Assembly: GCA_027023025.1 (NCBI GenBank)
Contig: JALVXB010000024.1
Coordinates: 1-38,434 of the forward strand
Length of the DNA: 38,434 nucleotides
From: Caldisericaceae bacterium
GTDB lineage: Bacteria; Caldisericota; Caldisericia; Caldisericales; Caldisericaceae
Direction: 5' to 3'
Position numbers and translations under genes: made by a program. The notes under the pieces are model-generated. The model was given only the letters and a program-made list of their open reading frames with translations, did not search any database and had not been told where the DNA came from. Positions 8,119 to 17,053 of this stretch are shown one piece after another. The stretch's first letter is position 1, and each line of letters starts with the position of its first letter.

Positions 8119-9822
8119 CTACTGGTTGTGTTTGAACTTATCGAGAGTTAAAAGGATTTTCTTCTCTATATCATTGTTACGAATATTTTTGTCTTTTATA
8201 AGGTTCGAAAATTCTTTGAAATACTCAGATATTATAATGTTTGCTCTTGCTTCTTCTAAAGTATTTATTTTTTCCGTTATTGCTCTGATGCTATCAAATG
8301 CATCGATAGCAATATTTAGTATATTAAGGAAGTGCTTATTATCTAAGTGTTCTAAGCTTTTTTTAGCTATACCAAACATATACGGCAATCCTATCTCACA
8401 ATAATTTAAATCGATTGCTTTTCTTGCAGCAATATTAATCAAGGTTTCAGAGAAATACCTGGTAGGCGTTTTGTACATATAGGTATCTTTTGTAAAAAAG
8501 TGAAAAATAATTCCGAATGCATAAAAAATGCTTTCGGAAACCATCTCATATATACCTTTTTTAACGCACCTTATTGTTAGTAACTTTATAAGCAAGTATG
8601 AATCATTAATAATATTTTGTGTAACATAATTATCAAGATTATCGTTTAGAACAACAGGAACAGCTAATTTTTGAATGCTCAAAAATCCTCTATGGATAAT
8701 ATCAAGTCTCTCGAGCTCTATGGCTTTTTGCATTACGGCATTTAGAATTGAAATATAGGTAACTTCGATGTAATTTCTTTGATGATACTTAATTGTTTCA
8801 AGTTTATGTACATCGTTTTCTTCTTTAAAGAAGAAAGGATAATTCTCTAAATCTTCCATTAAATTTTCTTCCAAGACTTCAAAACCTTTTTTACAAACAG
8901 AAATAAAATCTTTTTCAACCCCTCGCAATAAAATATTTCTAAGAAGCTCGTCAAGGCTGGACAGTAATTTCTCTTTTTGGCTACTCCCTCCTATAAGTTC
9001 TCTTGTTTCCCTTATACAATTTAGAATCTCTCTTAAAGCAAATTCATTTCTATGTTTGAATGATTCCATTGAAAAATATTCTAACAAATTAAAATAAGGT
9101 TTTAATTTACTACTTTTGATTGCTCCATTTCTATCCATAAAGGCATCGAAATATTTTTTGCTAAATTCTGATAGAATTAACTTTATTCCGTCCTGATCAT
9201 CATCTTTAAGCATGCCCACAAACACTTCTTTTAAAGTAAGTATTTTATGTTGAACTTCTAAGTTTGAGCTAAATGCGGAAATCTTCATGTCTCCTAGTAT
9301 CTTAATTAGCGCATTAATGCTTTTTTTAATTTTTCTTTTTGGTTCACTGGAAGTCAAAATTTCCTGTACTCCAAACGGTAGAATAAGCAAGCAATATATA
9401 AAAAGAAACAAAGAAATTCTAAACGACCATTGGTTTATCACAGTAAGATTTTGGCTTATGCTGACTGCTGCAATTATTGTTACAATAATTGCTAATATGA
9501 AAAACCATAAAAGGAACCGAAAAGATAGATTTTGAAAGAATTTTTCAAAAGCAGAGCTTCCATAAAGTTTGCGTTGCAAACCAAATGAAACTAACGAGAT
9601 TGCAATGATAATCCCGATTATGGAAGCAAGGATAGAAGCTATCGCTGTAAGAATTGAAATTGTTGTACCTGCATTTGTTAAATTAATAAGGTCCAATTGT
9701 TTAAGTAGATAAAGGATTAATATGGATAGAATTGGTGTTATTATAGTAGAGGCAAGAAATTGTTCTTCTTTTAAAAAAGATTCAAGATTATTCTTCAGGT
9801 ATAGGTGTCTTTTCAATTTCAC
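8119..9822 (-). CDS. Unknown large membrane protein with a helical C-terminal domain
   Basis: 567 residues; I do not recognise the family. The first 165 residues hold four hydrophobic helices (about 24-42, 52-80, 103-125 and 135-155), and the remaining 400 residues are soluble, Leu/Ile/Lys-rich and predicted mostly alpha-helical. The 'SLVSFGLQRKLYG' segment after helix 2 vaguely resembles DUF2254 membrane proteins, but the match is weak. Translation probably starts at GTG 9822, whose GTGA overlaps the stop codon of the upstream DUF2344 gene, implying coupled translation. Base composition is much more AT-rich than that of DUF2344. It is best described as an accessory gene of unknown role. Confidence 0.7.
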   Translation of the reverse strand: MKLKRHLYLKNNLESFLKEEQFLASTIITPILSILILYLLKQLDLINLTNAGTTISILTAIASILASIIGIIIAISLVSFGLQRKLYGSSAFEKFFQNLSFRFLLWFFILAIIVTIIAAVSISQNLTVINQWSFRISLFLFIYCLLILPFGVQEILTSSEPKRKIKKSINALIKILGDMKISAFSSNLEVQHKILTLKEVFVGMLKDDDQDGIKLILSEFSKKYFDAFMDRNGAIKSSKLKPYFNLLEYFSMESFKHRNEFALREILNCIRETRELIGGSSQKEKLLSSLDELLRNILLRGVEKDFISVCKKGFEVLEENLMEDLENYPFFFKEENDVHKLETIKYHQRNYIEVTYISILNAVMQKAIELERLDIIHRGFLSIQKLAVPVVLNDNLDNYVTQNIINDSYLLIKLLTIRCVKKGIYEMVSESIFYAFGIIFHFFTKDTYMYKTPTRYFSETLINIAARKAIDLNYCEIGLPYMFGIAKKSLEHLDNKHFLNILNIAIDAFDSIRAITEKINTLEEARANIIISEYFKEFSNLIKDKNIRNNDIEKKILLTLDKFKHNQ

Positions 9823-10508
9823 ACTTCCCAGGGGGAGAACATCCGCTCGCCCTTTAGGAGTAGGGTTTTTTTGCGGACGACATAGTCAAACTGTACTCCT
9901 GCGCCGTGCTCTTTTATAATCTTTTCCAGTTCGTCGATTTTTATGCTGCCGTGTTTCGTAAATAAGATTGACGCAAGTATTACTACTTCGGCGCTTTTTT
10001 CAAATTTTAGCACTTTGAGTTCTTTGATAAACTCGCGGACATCCTTTTCTTTTATTCTACCTTTGCTTTTACGCTTTACTAAGATGTTTTCTTTTTTTAG
10101 AATGCTGCTTAGAACATCTTCGAGGTGCTTTTCGCTTTCTCCTTCTTCCGCCGTTCCGTAAACAAAGTGCACGAGGATTGCGTCCATCGATGTAATGGAA
10201 GGTGCGTTGAACGGAACTTCGCGTACTCTTTTGATGCGAATTATGTTTTTGAACGCTTTGTTCAGTGCTTCGAGTACCTGGGCAGTATCCACCTGCCCTT
10301 CTATGTAAAAGTCGAAGTATTCGTCTTCGCCTATCATTCCTACGCTCAAAGGAAAGCCCATTTCTACCTTCACGCGCTCGTTAAATCCTTCCGTAAAACG
10401 CAGGGGCAAACCGCTCCGCCTTAAACCTCGCGCAATTGCACGCGTTAAGTCTACATGCCCTATGTAGCACACCTCTTCAGGTCGCTCAAAATTTACTCTT
10501 ATTCTCAT
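9819..10508 (-). CDS. DUF2344 (radical-SAM-associated) protein
   Basis: 229 residues. The start RVNFERPEEVCYIGHVDLTR and the following LRRSGLPLRFTEGFNERVKVEMGFPLSVGMIGEDEYFDF are typical of DUF2344, a domain normally fused to or encoded beside a B12-binding radical SAM protein. No radical SAM gene is in this window, so the partner would have to be elsewhere. No clear ribosome site precedes the ATG; a TATTAT box lies seven bases before it, so the transcript may be leaderless, but the -35 is weak. The stop overlaps the start of the downstream membrane protein gene by 4 bp. Composition is like the housekeeping genes. Confidence 0.8.
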   Translation of the reverse strand: MRIRVNFERPEEVCYIGHVDLTRAIARGLRRSGLPLRFTEGFNERVKVEMGFPLSVGMIGEDEYFDFYIEGQVDTAQVLEALNKAFKNIIRIKRVREVPFNAPSITSMDAILVHFVYGTAEEGESEKHLEDVLSSILKKENILVKRKSKGRIKEKDVREFIKELKVLKFEKSAEVVILASILFTKHGSIKIDELEKIIKEHGAGVQFDYVVRKKTLLLKGERMFSPWEV

Positions 10509-10624
10509 AACTTTTATAATAGCAAATTTATCGTCAAAACAAAACTTTATAAATTATAAAAAAGTAGTATTATATTTTTGTGTAAAATTGAGTTTTGGTA
10601 TTTATAAGAAAGGAGAGGTGGAAT

Positions 10625-12208
10625 ATGGACGTAAAAGAGTTTCTGAAAAAGACGAACGAAGAACTTAAAGAAATGGAAAAAGCCGTTGCAACCGCCTACT
10701 GGAATCTTGCAACGACGGGCAAGAAAGAATTTGGTGAAGAGGTGGAGAAGTCTGAAATTAAGTTAAGGTTGTACCTGGCCGATAAGGAGCGCTTTGAATT
10801 TGTCAAAAAAGCAAAAGATGAAGAAGGCCTTGACGAAATTGAAAAAAGAGAACTCATCTTGCTTTACAACAACATGCTTCCCAACCAACTGCCGAAAGAG
10901 AGAATTGAGGCGGTCGTAAAAAAAGAAGTGGAAATGGAATCCATTTTTGCAAACTTCAGGGCAAAGATAGACGGCAAAGAGGTTTCCAATAACGAGATAG
11001 ATGAAATCCTGAAAAGCAGTAAGGATGTGGAGCTTCGCAAAAAGGCGTGGATTGCTGGCAAAGAAATAGGAAAAGAGATTGCGCCGCGCCTTATTGAAGT
11101 AATAAAACTTAGAAATGAAAATGCAAAAATTTTAGGATACGACAACTATTACGACATGATGATGGACTTGCAGGAGCTCAGCACTGAACAGATTCACAAT
11201 ATGTTCCACGACTTCAAAGAGCAAACGGACGACCTGTTTGTCGAGATAAAAAACGAGATAGACGAAGTACTTGCAAAGAAATTTTCTATTAAAAAGAGCG
11301 AACTGATGCCGTGGCACTATGCAGACCTCTGGTTCCAGGAAGTTCCCGAGATTGACGACTTTGACTTTGACGGATTGCTTAAAGACAAGGACCTCGTAAA
11401 ACTAACGGTTGATACTTACGATTCAATAGGGCTGGACATAAGGGACATTATCGATAGGTCTGACTTATTTGAAAGAAAAGGCAAAAACCAGCATGCGTTT
11501 ACTATTACTATAGACAAAGAGAAAAAGGATGTAAGAGTGCTTGCAAATGTGCGCCCGAATGTACGCTGGGCAGAAACGATGCTTCACGAGTTTGGACACG
11601 CTTCTTACGACAAGTACATCGATAGAAGCCTCCCTATAATTTTGCAGGAACCCGCACACATCTTTACCACTGAAGCGGTTGCAATGTTCTTTGGGAGAAG
11701 GGCGCGCGATGCGGAGTGGTACAAAAAGATCGTTGGAGTGGACGAAAAAACTTACGAAGAAATTTTGCCGCGCCTCAAGAGAATTTTGCGCACTCAACTT
11801 GCGATAACTGCGCGTTGGGTAATGGCATTTGTTTTCTTTGAGAAGGAGCTTTACCGCTCGCCTGACGGAGACCTCAACAACCTCTGGTACGATACTGTAC
11901 ACGAGCTCCAGTACATAAATGTGCCCAATGAAAGGAGAGAGTATCCCGACTGGGCAGCGAAAATTCACTTTGGGACTGCACCCGTATATTACCACAACTA
12001 CCTGCTTGGTGAGATGATGGCATCTCAAATGAGGGATTACATACACGAAAACATTTCAGAAGACATTTTAAATAAAAATGTAGGCACATTCTTTATCGAT
12101 AAAATTTTCAAACCGGGTGCGCTGTACAGATGGGACAACCTTTTGGAAAAAGCAACTGGCGAAACGCTGAACCCCGTACACATGGCGAATCAGTTAAAGG
12201 AAAAGTAA
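10625..12208 (+). CDS. M3/M2-like gluzincin oligopeptidase
   Basis: 527 residues from the ATG at 10625, which has GAAAGGAGAGGTG just upstream; a GTG ten codons earlier lacks such a site. The zinc motif is TMLHEFGHASYD (HExxH), and the third ligand is probably Glu in FTTEAVAMFFGR about 30 residues later. The long helical N-terminal half, the motif spacing and the C-terminal 'YHNYLLGEMMASQ' segment fit the M3 oligopeptidase F / M2 ACE-like clan of cytosolic peptidases that cut short peptides. There is no signal peptide, so it is probably cytosolic peptide turnover. A weak stem (CAGAAG/CTTCTG, 12229-12245) follows the stop. Confidence 0.85.
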   Translation: MDVKEFLKKTNEELKEMEKAVATAYWNLATTGKKEFGEEVEKSEIKLRLYLADKERFEFVKKAKDEEGLDEIEKRELILLYNNMLPNQLPKERIEAVVKKEVEMESIFANFRAKIDGKEVSNNEIDEILKSSKDVELRKKAWIAGKEIGKEIAPRLIEVIKLRNENAKILGYDNYYDMMMDLQELSTEQIHNMFHDFKEQTDDLFVEIKNEIDEVLAKKFSIKKSELMPWHYADLWFQEVPEIDDFDFDGLLKDKDLVKLTVDTYDSIGLDIRDIIDRSDLFERKGKNQHAFTITIDKEKKDVRVLANVRPNVRWAETMLHEFGHASYDKYIDRSLPIILQEPAHIFTTEAVAMFFGRRARDAEWYKKIVGVDEKTYEEILPRLKRILRTQLAITARWVMAFVFFEKELYRSPDGDLNNLWYDTVHELQYINVPNERREYPDWAAKIHFGTAPVYYHNYLLGEMMASQMRDYIHENISEDILNKNVGTFFIDKIFKPGALYRWDNLLEKATGETLNPVHMANQLKEK

Positions 12209-12295
12209 AAAGTGATTTTTTGTGGAAGCAGAAGGCATTCTTCTGTCAAAGCATTTTTAAAAAGGTAAAGTACTTGATTGTGGTTTAGACTGCAC

Positions 12296-12325
12296 ACAAA
12301 AAGGCTGGCCTGAAAGGCCAGCCTT
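12296..12325 (-). terminator. Rho-independent terminator of the 5'-nucleotidase gene
   Basis: A perfect 11-bp stem AAGGCTGGCCT / AGGCCAGCCTT with a 3-nt loop occupies 12301-12325. Read on the minus strand it is followed by TTTTT, so it mainly serves the minus-strand gene ending at 12355. It may also stop plus-strand transcription from the peptidase gene. Confidence 0.85.
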
Positions 12326-12354
12326 AAAAATGTCAAACTGTTTTGTCTATAGAT

Positions 12355-14010
12355 TTAGTCGCCGAATCCTGCGAGTTCACCCTTAATAATGATTCTACCT
12401 TCTACTTTTGGTGCAATTGGTGAGTGTGCTTTGATGTACTTGTAAAGTGCGTCGGTTAAGTACACATATGTAAAGTCCTTTGCAGAATCTGGCAGGTTAG
12501 CGAGTGTGACATATCCGTCGCCGCCGTGTGCAATGTAGTCGTTTACTGCAACAGTGTAAACTTTGTTAGGATCGAGCGGTTCGCCGTTGATCGTAACAGA
12601 TACGACTCTTTCGCCTGGAACGACGATCTTGGAGTTCGTCGGGTCTAACTGCTGAGGTGTCTTATCCACATCGATTACTTCTTTGATGCCTGCAACCTGC
12701 AGGAATGCACCAGTGTCAATCGTCTTTGGATCGCGTGGGTCGTTCTTTGCGCGGAGTGCTGCTGCACCTCTTTCCAATACCTGCTTAAATTGCTTTCCGG
12801 TAAGTTTTACAATTACGATAGAATTCCCAAATGGATGCATCTGTGTAAGCGTTGCAGTTGTAATGACACCTTTTGGATAAATCTTGTCGCCTCTTATTCC
12901 GCCACCGTTTGTTACTGCAATTTTCGTTCCAACTGCATAGTTCATTGCGTCAGTGAAGAGGTCTCCAATTGCTGCTTCTCTCGTTCTTACCGTGCTCTTT
13001 CTTGCGTCAAGGTCAACGAGTGATTCACCAACTTTTTCTGGAGGTGGCATCTTTGACTCAAAGTAATCTACCATTTTTTGCGTAAACGGATCACTTGGGA
13101 CGCTGCTGTCAAGAAGATGCAGTTTCCAGTTGTACTTTTCAATACCTTTCCTTCCCACATAAAGTGTAAGTTGGCCTAAGTACGCTGCTTTTGCGCCATC
13201 CTGGACGATGATCGTTTCGTGTCCGTTCGGGTTCTTTACTACGATTGGTGTTTGAATAAGTGTATGAGAGTGTCCACCCACGATTACATCAATGCCGTTT
13301 ACTTTGGATGCCAGGTCTTTATCTGCATCTACACCGATGTGTGTGAGGGCAACAATCAAGTTGCAGCCTTCGCCTTTTAGTTTGTCGACTTCTGCCTGTG
13401 CAACTGAAGCAAGGTCGGGATTTACTTTAACATTTTTTCCTATATTGGAGAGAATGTTAACATTTGGCGTAATAAGTCCGAAGATACCGATTTTCACGCT
13501 GCCTGCAATTTTAATTACATCTGGTTTAATTTTGCCTTTCAGTGCAGGTTCGTTGGATACATCAAGATTTGCACAGATCATAGGGACTGTGGAATAGTCC
13601 AGTGCTTTTCCGAGTACTTCTGGCCCCTGGTCGAATTCGTGGTTCCCTGGTTCCCATGCATCTGCAATCTGGTCCCACATAAATGTCGTTGGGATACCTC
13701 CAAATGCTCTGAATACCGGTCCTAAGAAGTCATCACCAGAGGTAAGGAATAATGTGCTTGCATTTCCATTTCTCCACTTAAGTTCTTTCACAAGGCCTAC
13801 TACTCTCGCTGAGCCACCAACCTCTACCTTCGTCTTTACACCATTAATGTAAATCTTTGTTTTGAACGGGGTGATCTGGCTCTGGAAGTCAGATGTGGTG
13901 AGAATTGTAATTCTTTGTGGGGGAAGTCTGAAACCATTGACTACTACGAAAGAAAGTACCAACAAAACTGCCAGAGTTAGTACGATAATTGACTTAACTC
14001 CTTTCTTCAT
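12355..14010 (-). CDS. Secreted 5'-nucleotidase / metallophosphatase (UshA family)
   Basis: 551 residues. The signal peptide (about 1-26) lacks a lipobox. The N-terminal metallophosphoesterase domain has SGDD (D93), PGNHEFD (N123, H124), ALTHIG and VGGHSH. The first metal motif, normally D-x-H, reads TTSDFQSQ, so Asp41 is kept but the His ligand is replaced by Gln43. The C-terminal 5'-nucleotidase domain has TNGGGIRGD, the substrate loop and NDYIAHGGDGY. The family dephosphorylates nucleotides or related phosphoesters outside the cytoplasmic membrane to salvage nucleosides and phosphate. AAGGAGGC precedes the ATG. The gene stands alone and has its own terminator. Confidence 0.9.
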   Translation of the reverse strand: MKKGVKSIIVLTLAVLLVLSFVVVNGFRLPPQRITILTTSDFQSQITPFKTKIYINGVKTKVEVGGSARVVGLVKELKWRNGNASTLFLTSGDDFLGPVFRAFGGIPTTFMWDQIADAWEPGNHEFDQGPEVLGKALDYSTVPMICANLDVSNEPALKGKIKPDVIKIAGSVKIGIFGLITPNVNILSNIGKNVKVNPDLASVAQAEVDKLKGEGCNLIVALTHIGVDADKDLASKVNGIDVIVGGHSHTLIQTPIVVKNPNGHETIIVQDGAKAAYLGQLTLYVGRKGIEKYNWKLHLLDSSVPSDPFTQKMVDYFESKMPPPEKVGESLVDLDARKSTVRTREAAIGDLFTDAMNYAVGTKIAVTNGGGIRGDKIYPKGVITTATLTQMHPFGNSIVIVKLTGKQFKQVLERGAAALRAKNDPRDPKTIDTGAFLQVAGIKEVIDVDKTPQQLDPTNSKIVVPGERVVSVTINGEPLDPNKVYTVAVNDYIAHGGDGYVTLANLPDSAKDFTYVYLTDALYKYIKAHSPIAPKVEGRIIIKGELAGFGD

Positions 14011-14104
14011 ATATACTGCCTCCTTTCTTTGATGTATGTGTATTCATTTTAATTAAATATCGAAATTTTGCAAATCTTTTACTTGTTAAATTCTGCATAA
14101 TCTA

Positions 14105-14132
14105 TTGGAAATTAAATTAAAAGGTATAAAAT
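14105..14132 (+). promoter_or_regulatory. Candidate promoter of the glutamate dehydrogenase gene
   Basis: TTGGAA (14105-14110) and TAAAAT (14127-14132) are separated by 16 bp. A start near 14139 gives a 30-nt leader with CGGAGGT before the ATG at 14169. This start point also argues against the longer open frame that begins at 14136. Confidence 0.45.
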
Positions 14133-14168
14133 AAGTTGGTTTTAAATTATGAAGACACGGAGGTAGGT

Positions 14169-15410
14169 ATGGGAAGCTTATTCGAAGATGCACTAAAGCG
14201 TGTAGACGAAGCAGCTGAAAGGCTTAATCTTGACGAAAACATCTACAGAATCTTAAGAAAACCCAAGAAGCAGGTAATTGTTTCAATCCCGGTAGAAATG
14301 GACGATGGAACAATCAGGGTCTTTGACGGTTACAGAGTGCATTACAATGTGGCAATGGGGCCTGCAAAAGGTGGAATCAGGTTTCATCCAAATGTCACGC
14401 TTGACGAAGTAACAACTCTTGCTATGTGGATGACATGGAAGTGTGCAGTAGTAAACATTCCTTTTGGTGGAGGCAAAGGTGGAGTAGCGGTGGATCCGCA
14501 CAAACTTTCCGTAAAGGAATTGGAGAGGCTTACGCGTAGATATACTGCTGAAATTATAGACCTCATTGGGCCAGATGTAGATGTTCCTGCGCCTGATGTG
14601 AATACTAATTCCCAGGTTATGGCGTGGATCGTGGATACATACAGTATGCACATGAGAAAAACAGTGACGAGCGTCGTGACAGGAAAGCCCATATTTTTGG
14701 GTGGTTCTCGTGGAAGAAGAGAAGCAACAGGTAGGGGCATAATGTTTATTGCGCGCGAGGCAGGAAGAGTTTACGGCCTGCCACTTAAAAATGCAACTGT
14801 CGCAGTGCAGGGATTTGGAAATGTAGGTTCTGTTGCAGCTAAACTTATTGCAATGCACGGTGCGCGCGTTGTTGCACTGAGCGATGTGAACGGCGGAATT
14901 TACAACGAGAACGGGATTGATGTAAATGCTGCACTCAGAAAAGTAGAGGAAACAGGTACAATTGTGGGGCTTGAAGGTACTACTCCTATAACAAATGAGC
15001 AGTTATTAGAACTTGATGTAGACTTCCTTATTCCGGCAGCTCTTGAAAATCAGATTACCAGAGAAAATGCTGACAAAATTAAAGCAAAGATTATCGTTGA
15101 AGGCGCAAACGGGCCCACTACTACTGAGGCGGATAAGGTATTAAACGAAAGAGGAGTAAAAGTAATTCCCGATATTCTTTCCAATGCAGGTGGCGTAACT
15201 GTTTCTTATTTTGAGTGGGTACAGGATAGGGATGGGTACTTCTGGAAAGAAAGTGTCGTAAACGACAGACTCGAAGAAGTAATGACGGATGCGTTTAACG
15301 ATGTATATCAAATGAGTAAACAGCATAATGTCCCAATGCGTCTTGCAGCATATATGGTTGCAATTAAGCGCGTTGCAGACATTACTAAAGCAAGAGGAAT
15401 ATACGCGTAA
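14169..15410 (+). CDS. gdhA: NAD(P)-dependent glutamate dehydrogenase
   Basis: 413 residues from the ATG at 14169 (GGAGGT upstream), the length of the short, often thermophilic, hexameric enzymes. [26 protein letters not shown] (catalytic-site lysines, including K103) and DVPAPDVNT form the substrate domain. The Rossmann domain has VQGFGNVG, and the later part includes [12 protein letters not shown] and [15 protein letters not shown]. It interconverts glutamate and 2-oxoglutarate plus ammonia in the cytosol. Cofactor preference cannot be decided by eye. The gene is monocistronic, with its own promoter candidate and a clean terminator. Confidence 0.96.
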   Translation: MGSLFEDALKRVDEAAERLNLDENIYRILRKPKKQVIVSIPVEMDDGTIRVFDGYRVHYNVAMGPAKGGIRFHPNVTLDEVTTLAMWMTWKCAVVNIPFGGGKGGVAVDPHKLSVKELERLTRRYTAEIIDLIGPDVDVPAPDVNTNSQVMAWIVDTYSMHMRKTVTSVVTGKPIFLGGSRGRREATGRGIMFIAREAGRVYGLPLKNATVAVQGFGNVGSVAAKLIAMHGARVVALSDVNGGIYNENGIDVNAALRKVEETGTIVGLEGTTPITNEQLLELDVDFLIPAALENQITRENADKIKAKIIVEGANGPTTTEADKVLNERGVKVIPDILSNAGGVTVSYFEWVQDRDGYFWKESVVNDRLEEVMTDAFNDVYQMSKQHNVPMRLAAYMVAIKRVADITKARGIYA

Positions 15411-15415
15411 GTATT

Positions 15416-15445
15416 GGGAGGCACAGCGCCTCCCGTAGTTTTTTT
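15416..15445 (+). terminator. Rho-independent terminator of gdhA
   Basis: GGGAGGC (15416-15422), loop ACAGC, and GCCTCCC (15428-15434) are followed by GTAG and seven T, immediately after the gdhA stop codon. Confidence 0.88.
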
Positions 15446-15858
15446 CATTTGAGTTTTTGATAAAATTTGAATCACTAAATTGCTAAGTTAAGCAGAGTTA
15501 TAACATTCCCGGAGAATCGTAAGTTTAAATTTCTGTATTTGAGGTGGTCAGGGCGAAAATCTGAAAACCTGCATTTTTATACAGTAGATAATTCATACTG
15601 AATTTTTAAGTGTAGAAAATTTTTGTTAGTACTTGAAGTTAATCCGTGAAATTTACATTTATAGTTACAAAGACAGACATAGAAAATTTTTTCTTTACTC
15701 CTGTTATATCTTTTTTCTTATCTTTATTGGTGTATTATGTGTACTACTACTAAATTCCCCCGAGTCTTCTCGATATTTACTTCTATAGATGCGAAGTAGA
15801 TAATCTTTTTCTGCAGAGTTTATTTAAAAATTTTTGAAGAGAGTATAGAATTGCCTGT

Positions 15859-16200
15859 AATGCTTATAAATAATTGCTTTATTGGCATTTTTGCTAAATA
15901 CGAACAATTTTTCGCTTTTCGGCTGGATTTTGCCCACTTTTGACCATTAAGAAAGCCTCTATTTATGCGGGTTTCTATTTTTGCTAATTTTATTCAAATT
16001 GAAAATTTCAGGGCAATTTTTGAGAAATGCTGATAAACACAGGCTTTATTGCAATTTTCTTATGCCCTAAAATAAGGCCGTTTAACGCGTTTTGCAAGTA
16101 TAATTACCCAATTTTTCTCAAGATTTGCGTCTATGGGCCTTAAATTAGCGATTTTTAAACGAAGGCTGATAAATACAGGGTTTGTTTGTAGTGATTTTGT
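15859..16200. repeat. Degenerate repeat family 1, about four copies
   Basis: Four related segments begin near 15859, 15952, 16025 and 16161. Each has a GCTGATAAA-like part, then a CAGGCTTTATT-like part, then a run ending ATTTT. The clearest pair is AAATGCTGATAAACACAGGC (16025) against GAAGGCTGATAAATACAGGG (16161). Spacing is irregular (93, 73 and 136 bp) and the copies have diverged considerably. Found by eye only. Confidence 0.5.
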
Positions 16201-16262
16201 CGTTCTGAGCCGTCTTCCAAAAAATAATCTATAAGTAGCGTTTAATAATAACAAATTACAAG

Positions 16263-16720
16263 GTTATTAAGGCAGAGATGTTTCGCTCCGCTCAACACTA
16301 CACAATAAAAGTGTTTACCGTTAATGCAGAGACTCTTCGCTGTGCTCAAAGTGATGCAATAAAAATGCAAAATTGTTAGGGCAGAGATTATTCGCCCGCT
16401 GTGCTCCTTCGGAATGACGGAAAAAATTCAGATAATGTAAAATTACGCGGTGGTTAAAATTGAAACTACTTACCTGGCGTAGCAAAATTAAAAAATTTTG
16501 CCGTTAAATTAGAGACTCCTCGTCGTGCCCGAAATAGCGAAAAAATACGAGTATCACAAATAGGTTCGTTGTTAGAGCAAAAATTCTTTATCAGGCAAAG
16601 ATTTGCTACTTATTAGAATACTCTCTTTGTGGCAAAAGCGTTCCACTCCGTTGAGATAATGCTGGAAAAGGTAGTATTGTTAAAGCAAAGGTATCCATTA
16701 TGCCAACATTATTGCGGAAA
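16263..16720. repeat. Degenerate repeat family 2, about seven copies, period roughly 50-75 bp
   Basis: Units begin near 16263, 16318, 16374, 16501, 16569, 16627 and 16676. The best-preserved first three read GTTAAGGCAGAGAT, then TTCGCTCCGCTCA-like sequence, in the third unit ending GGAATGACGG, followed by an AATAAAA spacer. The first three are spaced 55-56 bp apart. The later four are progressively degraded. A probable inverted copy lies at 30321-30360. The unit resembles the short GC-richer interspersed repeats with a TTCGC...GAATGACG pattern seen in many bacterial genomes. Confidence 0.6.
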
Positions 16721-16988
16721 AACCAAGTTAAGGAAAGCAACAAAAAGCGCACATTTTAAAAATGCCGTGTGGATAAAAATATTTAATAGTATGCGGCAAC
16801 GCGGAAAACTTTTTTATTGATAAATTTTCTAATATTAATCTAAAAATTATAACATCGAACTACAAAACTCCGTCTTTAAATGGTGATTGTTTGCTAATTT
16901 ACTGAGCGCAGATTTTAAAGTTTGCCTGCAGAATCTTATTTTTTGGATTTAATGCCAATTTGAATTTCGATTATGTGTCACAATGATA

Positions 16989-17016
16989 TTGACCAAAAAT
17001 ATTTTTGTAGTATAAT
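16989..17016 (+). promoter_or_regulatory. Strong sigma70-type promoter of the H+-ATPase gene
   Basis: TTGACC (16989-16994) and a perfect TATAAT (17011-17016) are separated by 16 bp. Transcription would start near 17023, leaving about 30 nt with GGGAGGTGA before the GTG at 17054. Confidence 0.75.
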
Positions 17017-17053
17017 AGCAAATTGTGGAAATTATTGAAGGGAGGTGAAGAAT

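Larger units (their letters stand above)
15446..17040. other. 1.6-kb gene-free region with decayed repeats
   Basis: No supported coding frame exists on either strand; short open frames at 16060-16254 (-) and 16629-16820 (+) lack ribosome sites and run through repeats. Stop codons are dense in all frames. Two repeat families are visible by eye (listed separately), and the region ends with a strong promoter for the H+-ATPase gene. I looked for tmRNA, SRP RNA and RNase P signature segments and saw none. The stretch is unusually long for this otherwise compact window. Confidence 0.6.

Noticed and set aside
7194-9822. DUF3800 and the large membrane protein as a two-gene defence operon
   Set aside because: The genes are convergent, not co-transcribed, and the membrane gene is coupled to DUF2344; only co-location supports a link.
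6786-9830. Integrase-type attachment site pair from tRNA-Leu
   Set aside because: No copy of the tRNA 3' end (GGGGGTTCAAGTCCCCC...) is visible downstream, and no integrase gene is present.
14283-14858. 191-codon open frame antisense to gdhA
   Set aside because: Shadow of a well-supported gene; Cys/His/Ser-rich translation without family features.
16263-16720. CRISPR array
   Set aside because: Units are too divergent and irregularly spaced, there is no constant repeat with unique spacers, and no cas genes are present.
16060-16820. Short open frames in the gdhA/H+-ATPase gap (16060-16254 minus, 16629-16820 plus)
   Set aside because: They run through degenerate repeats, lack ribosome sites and have no protein-like features.
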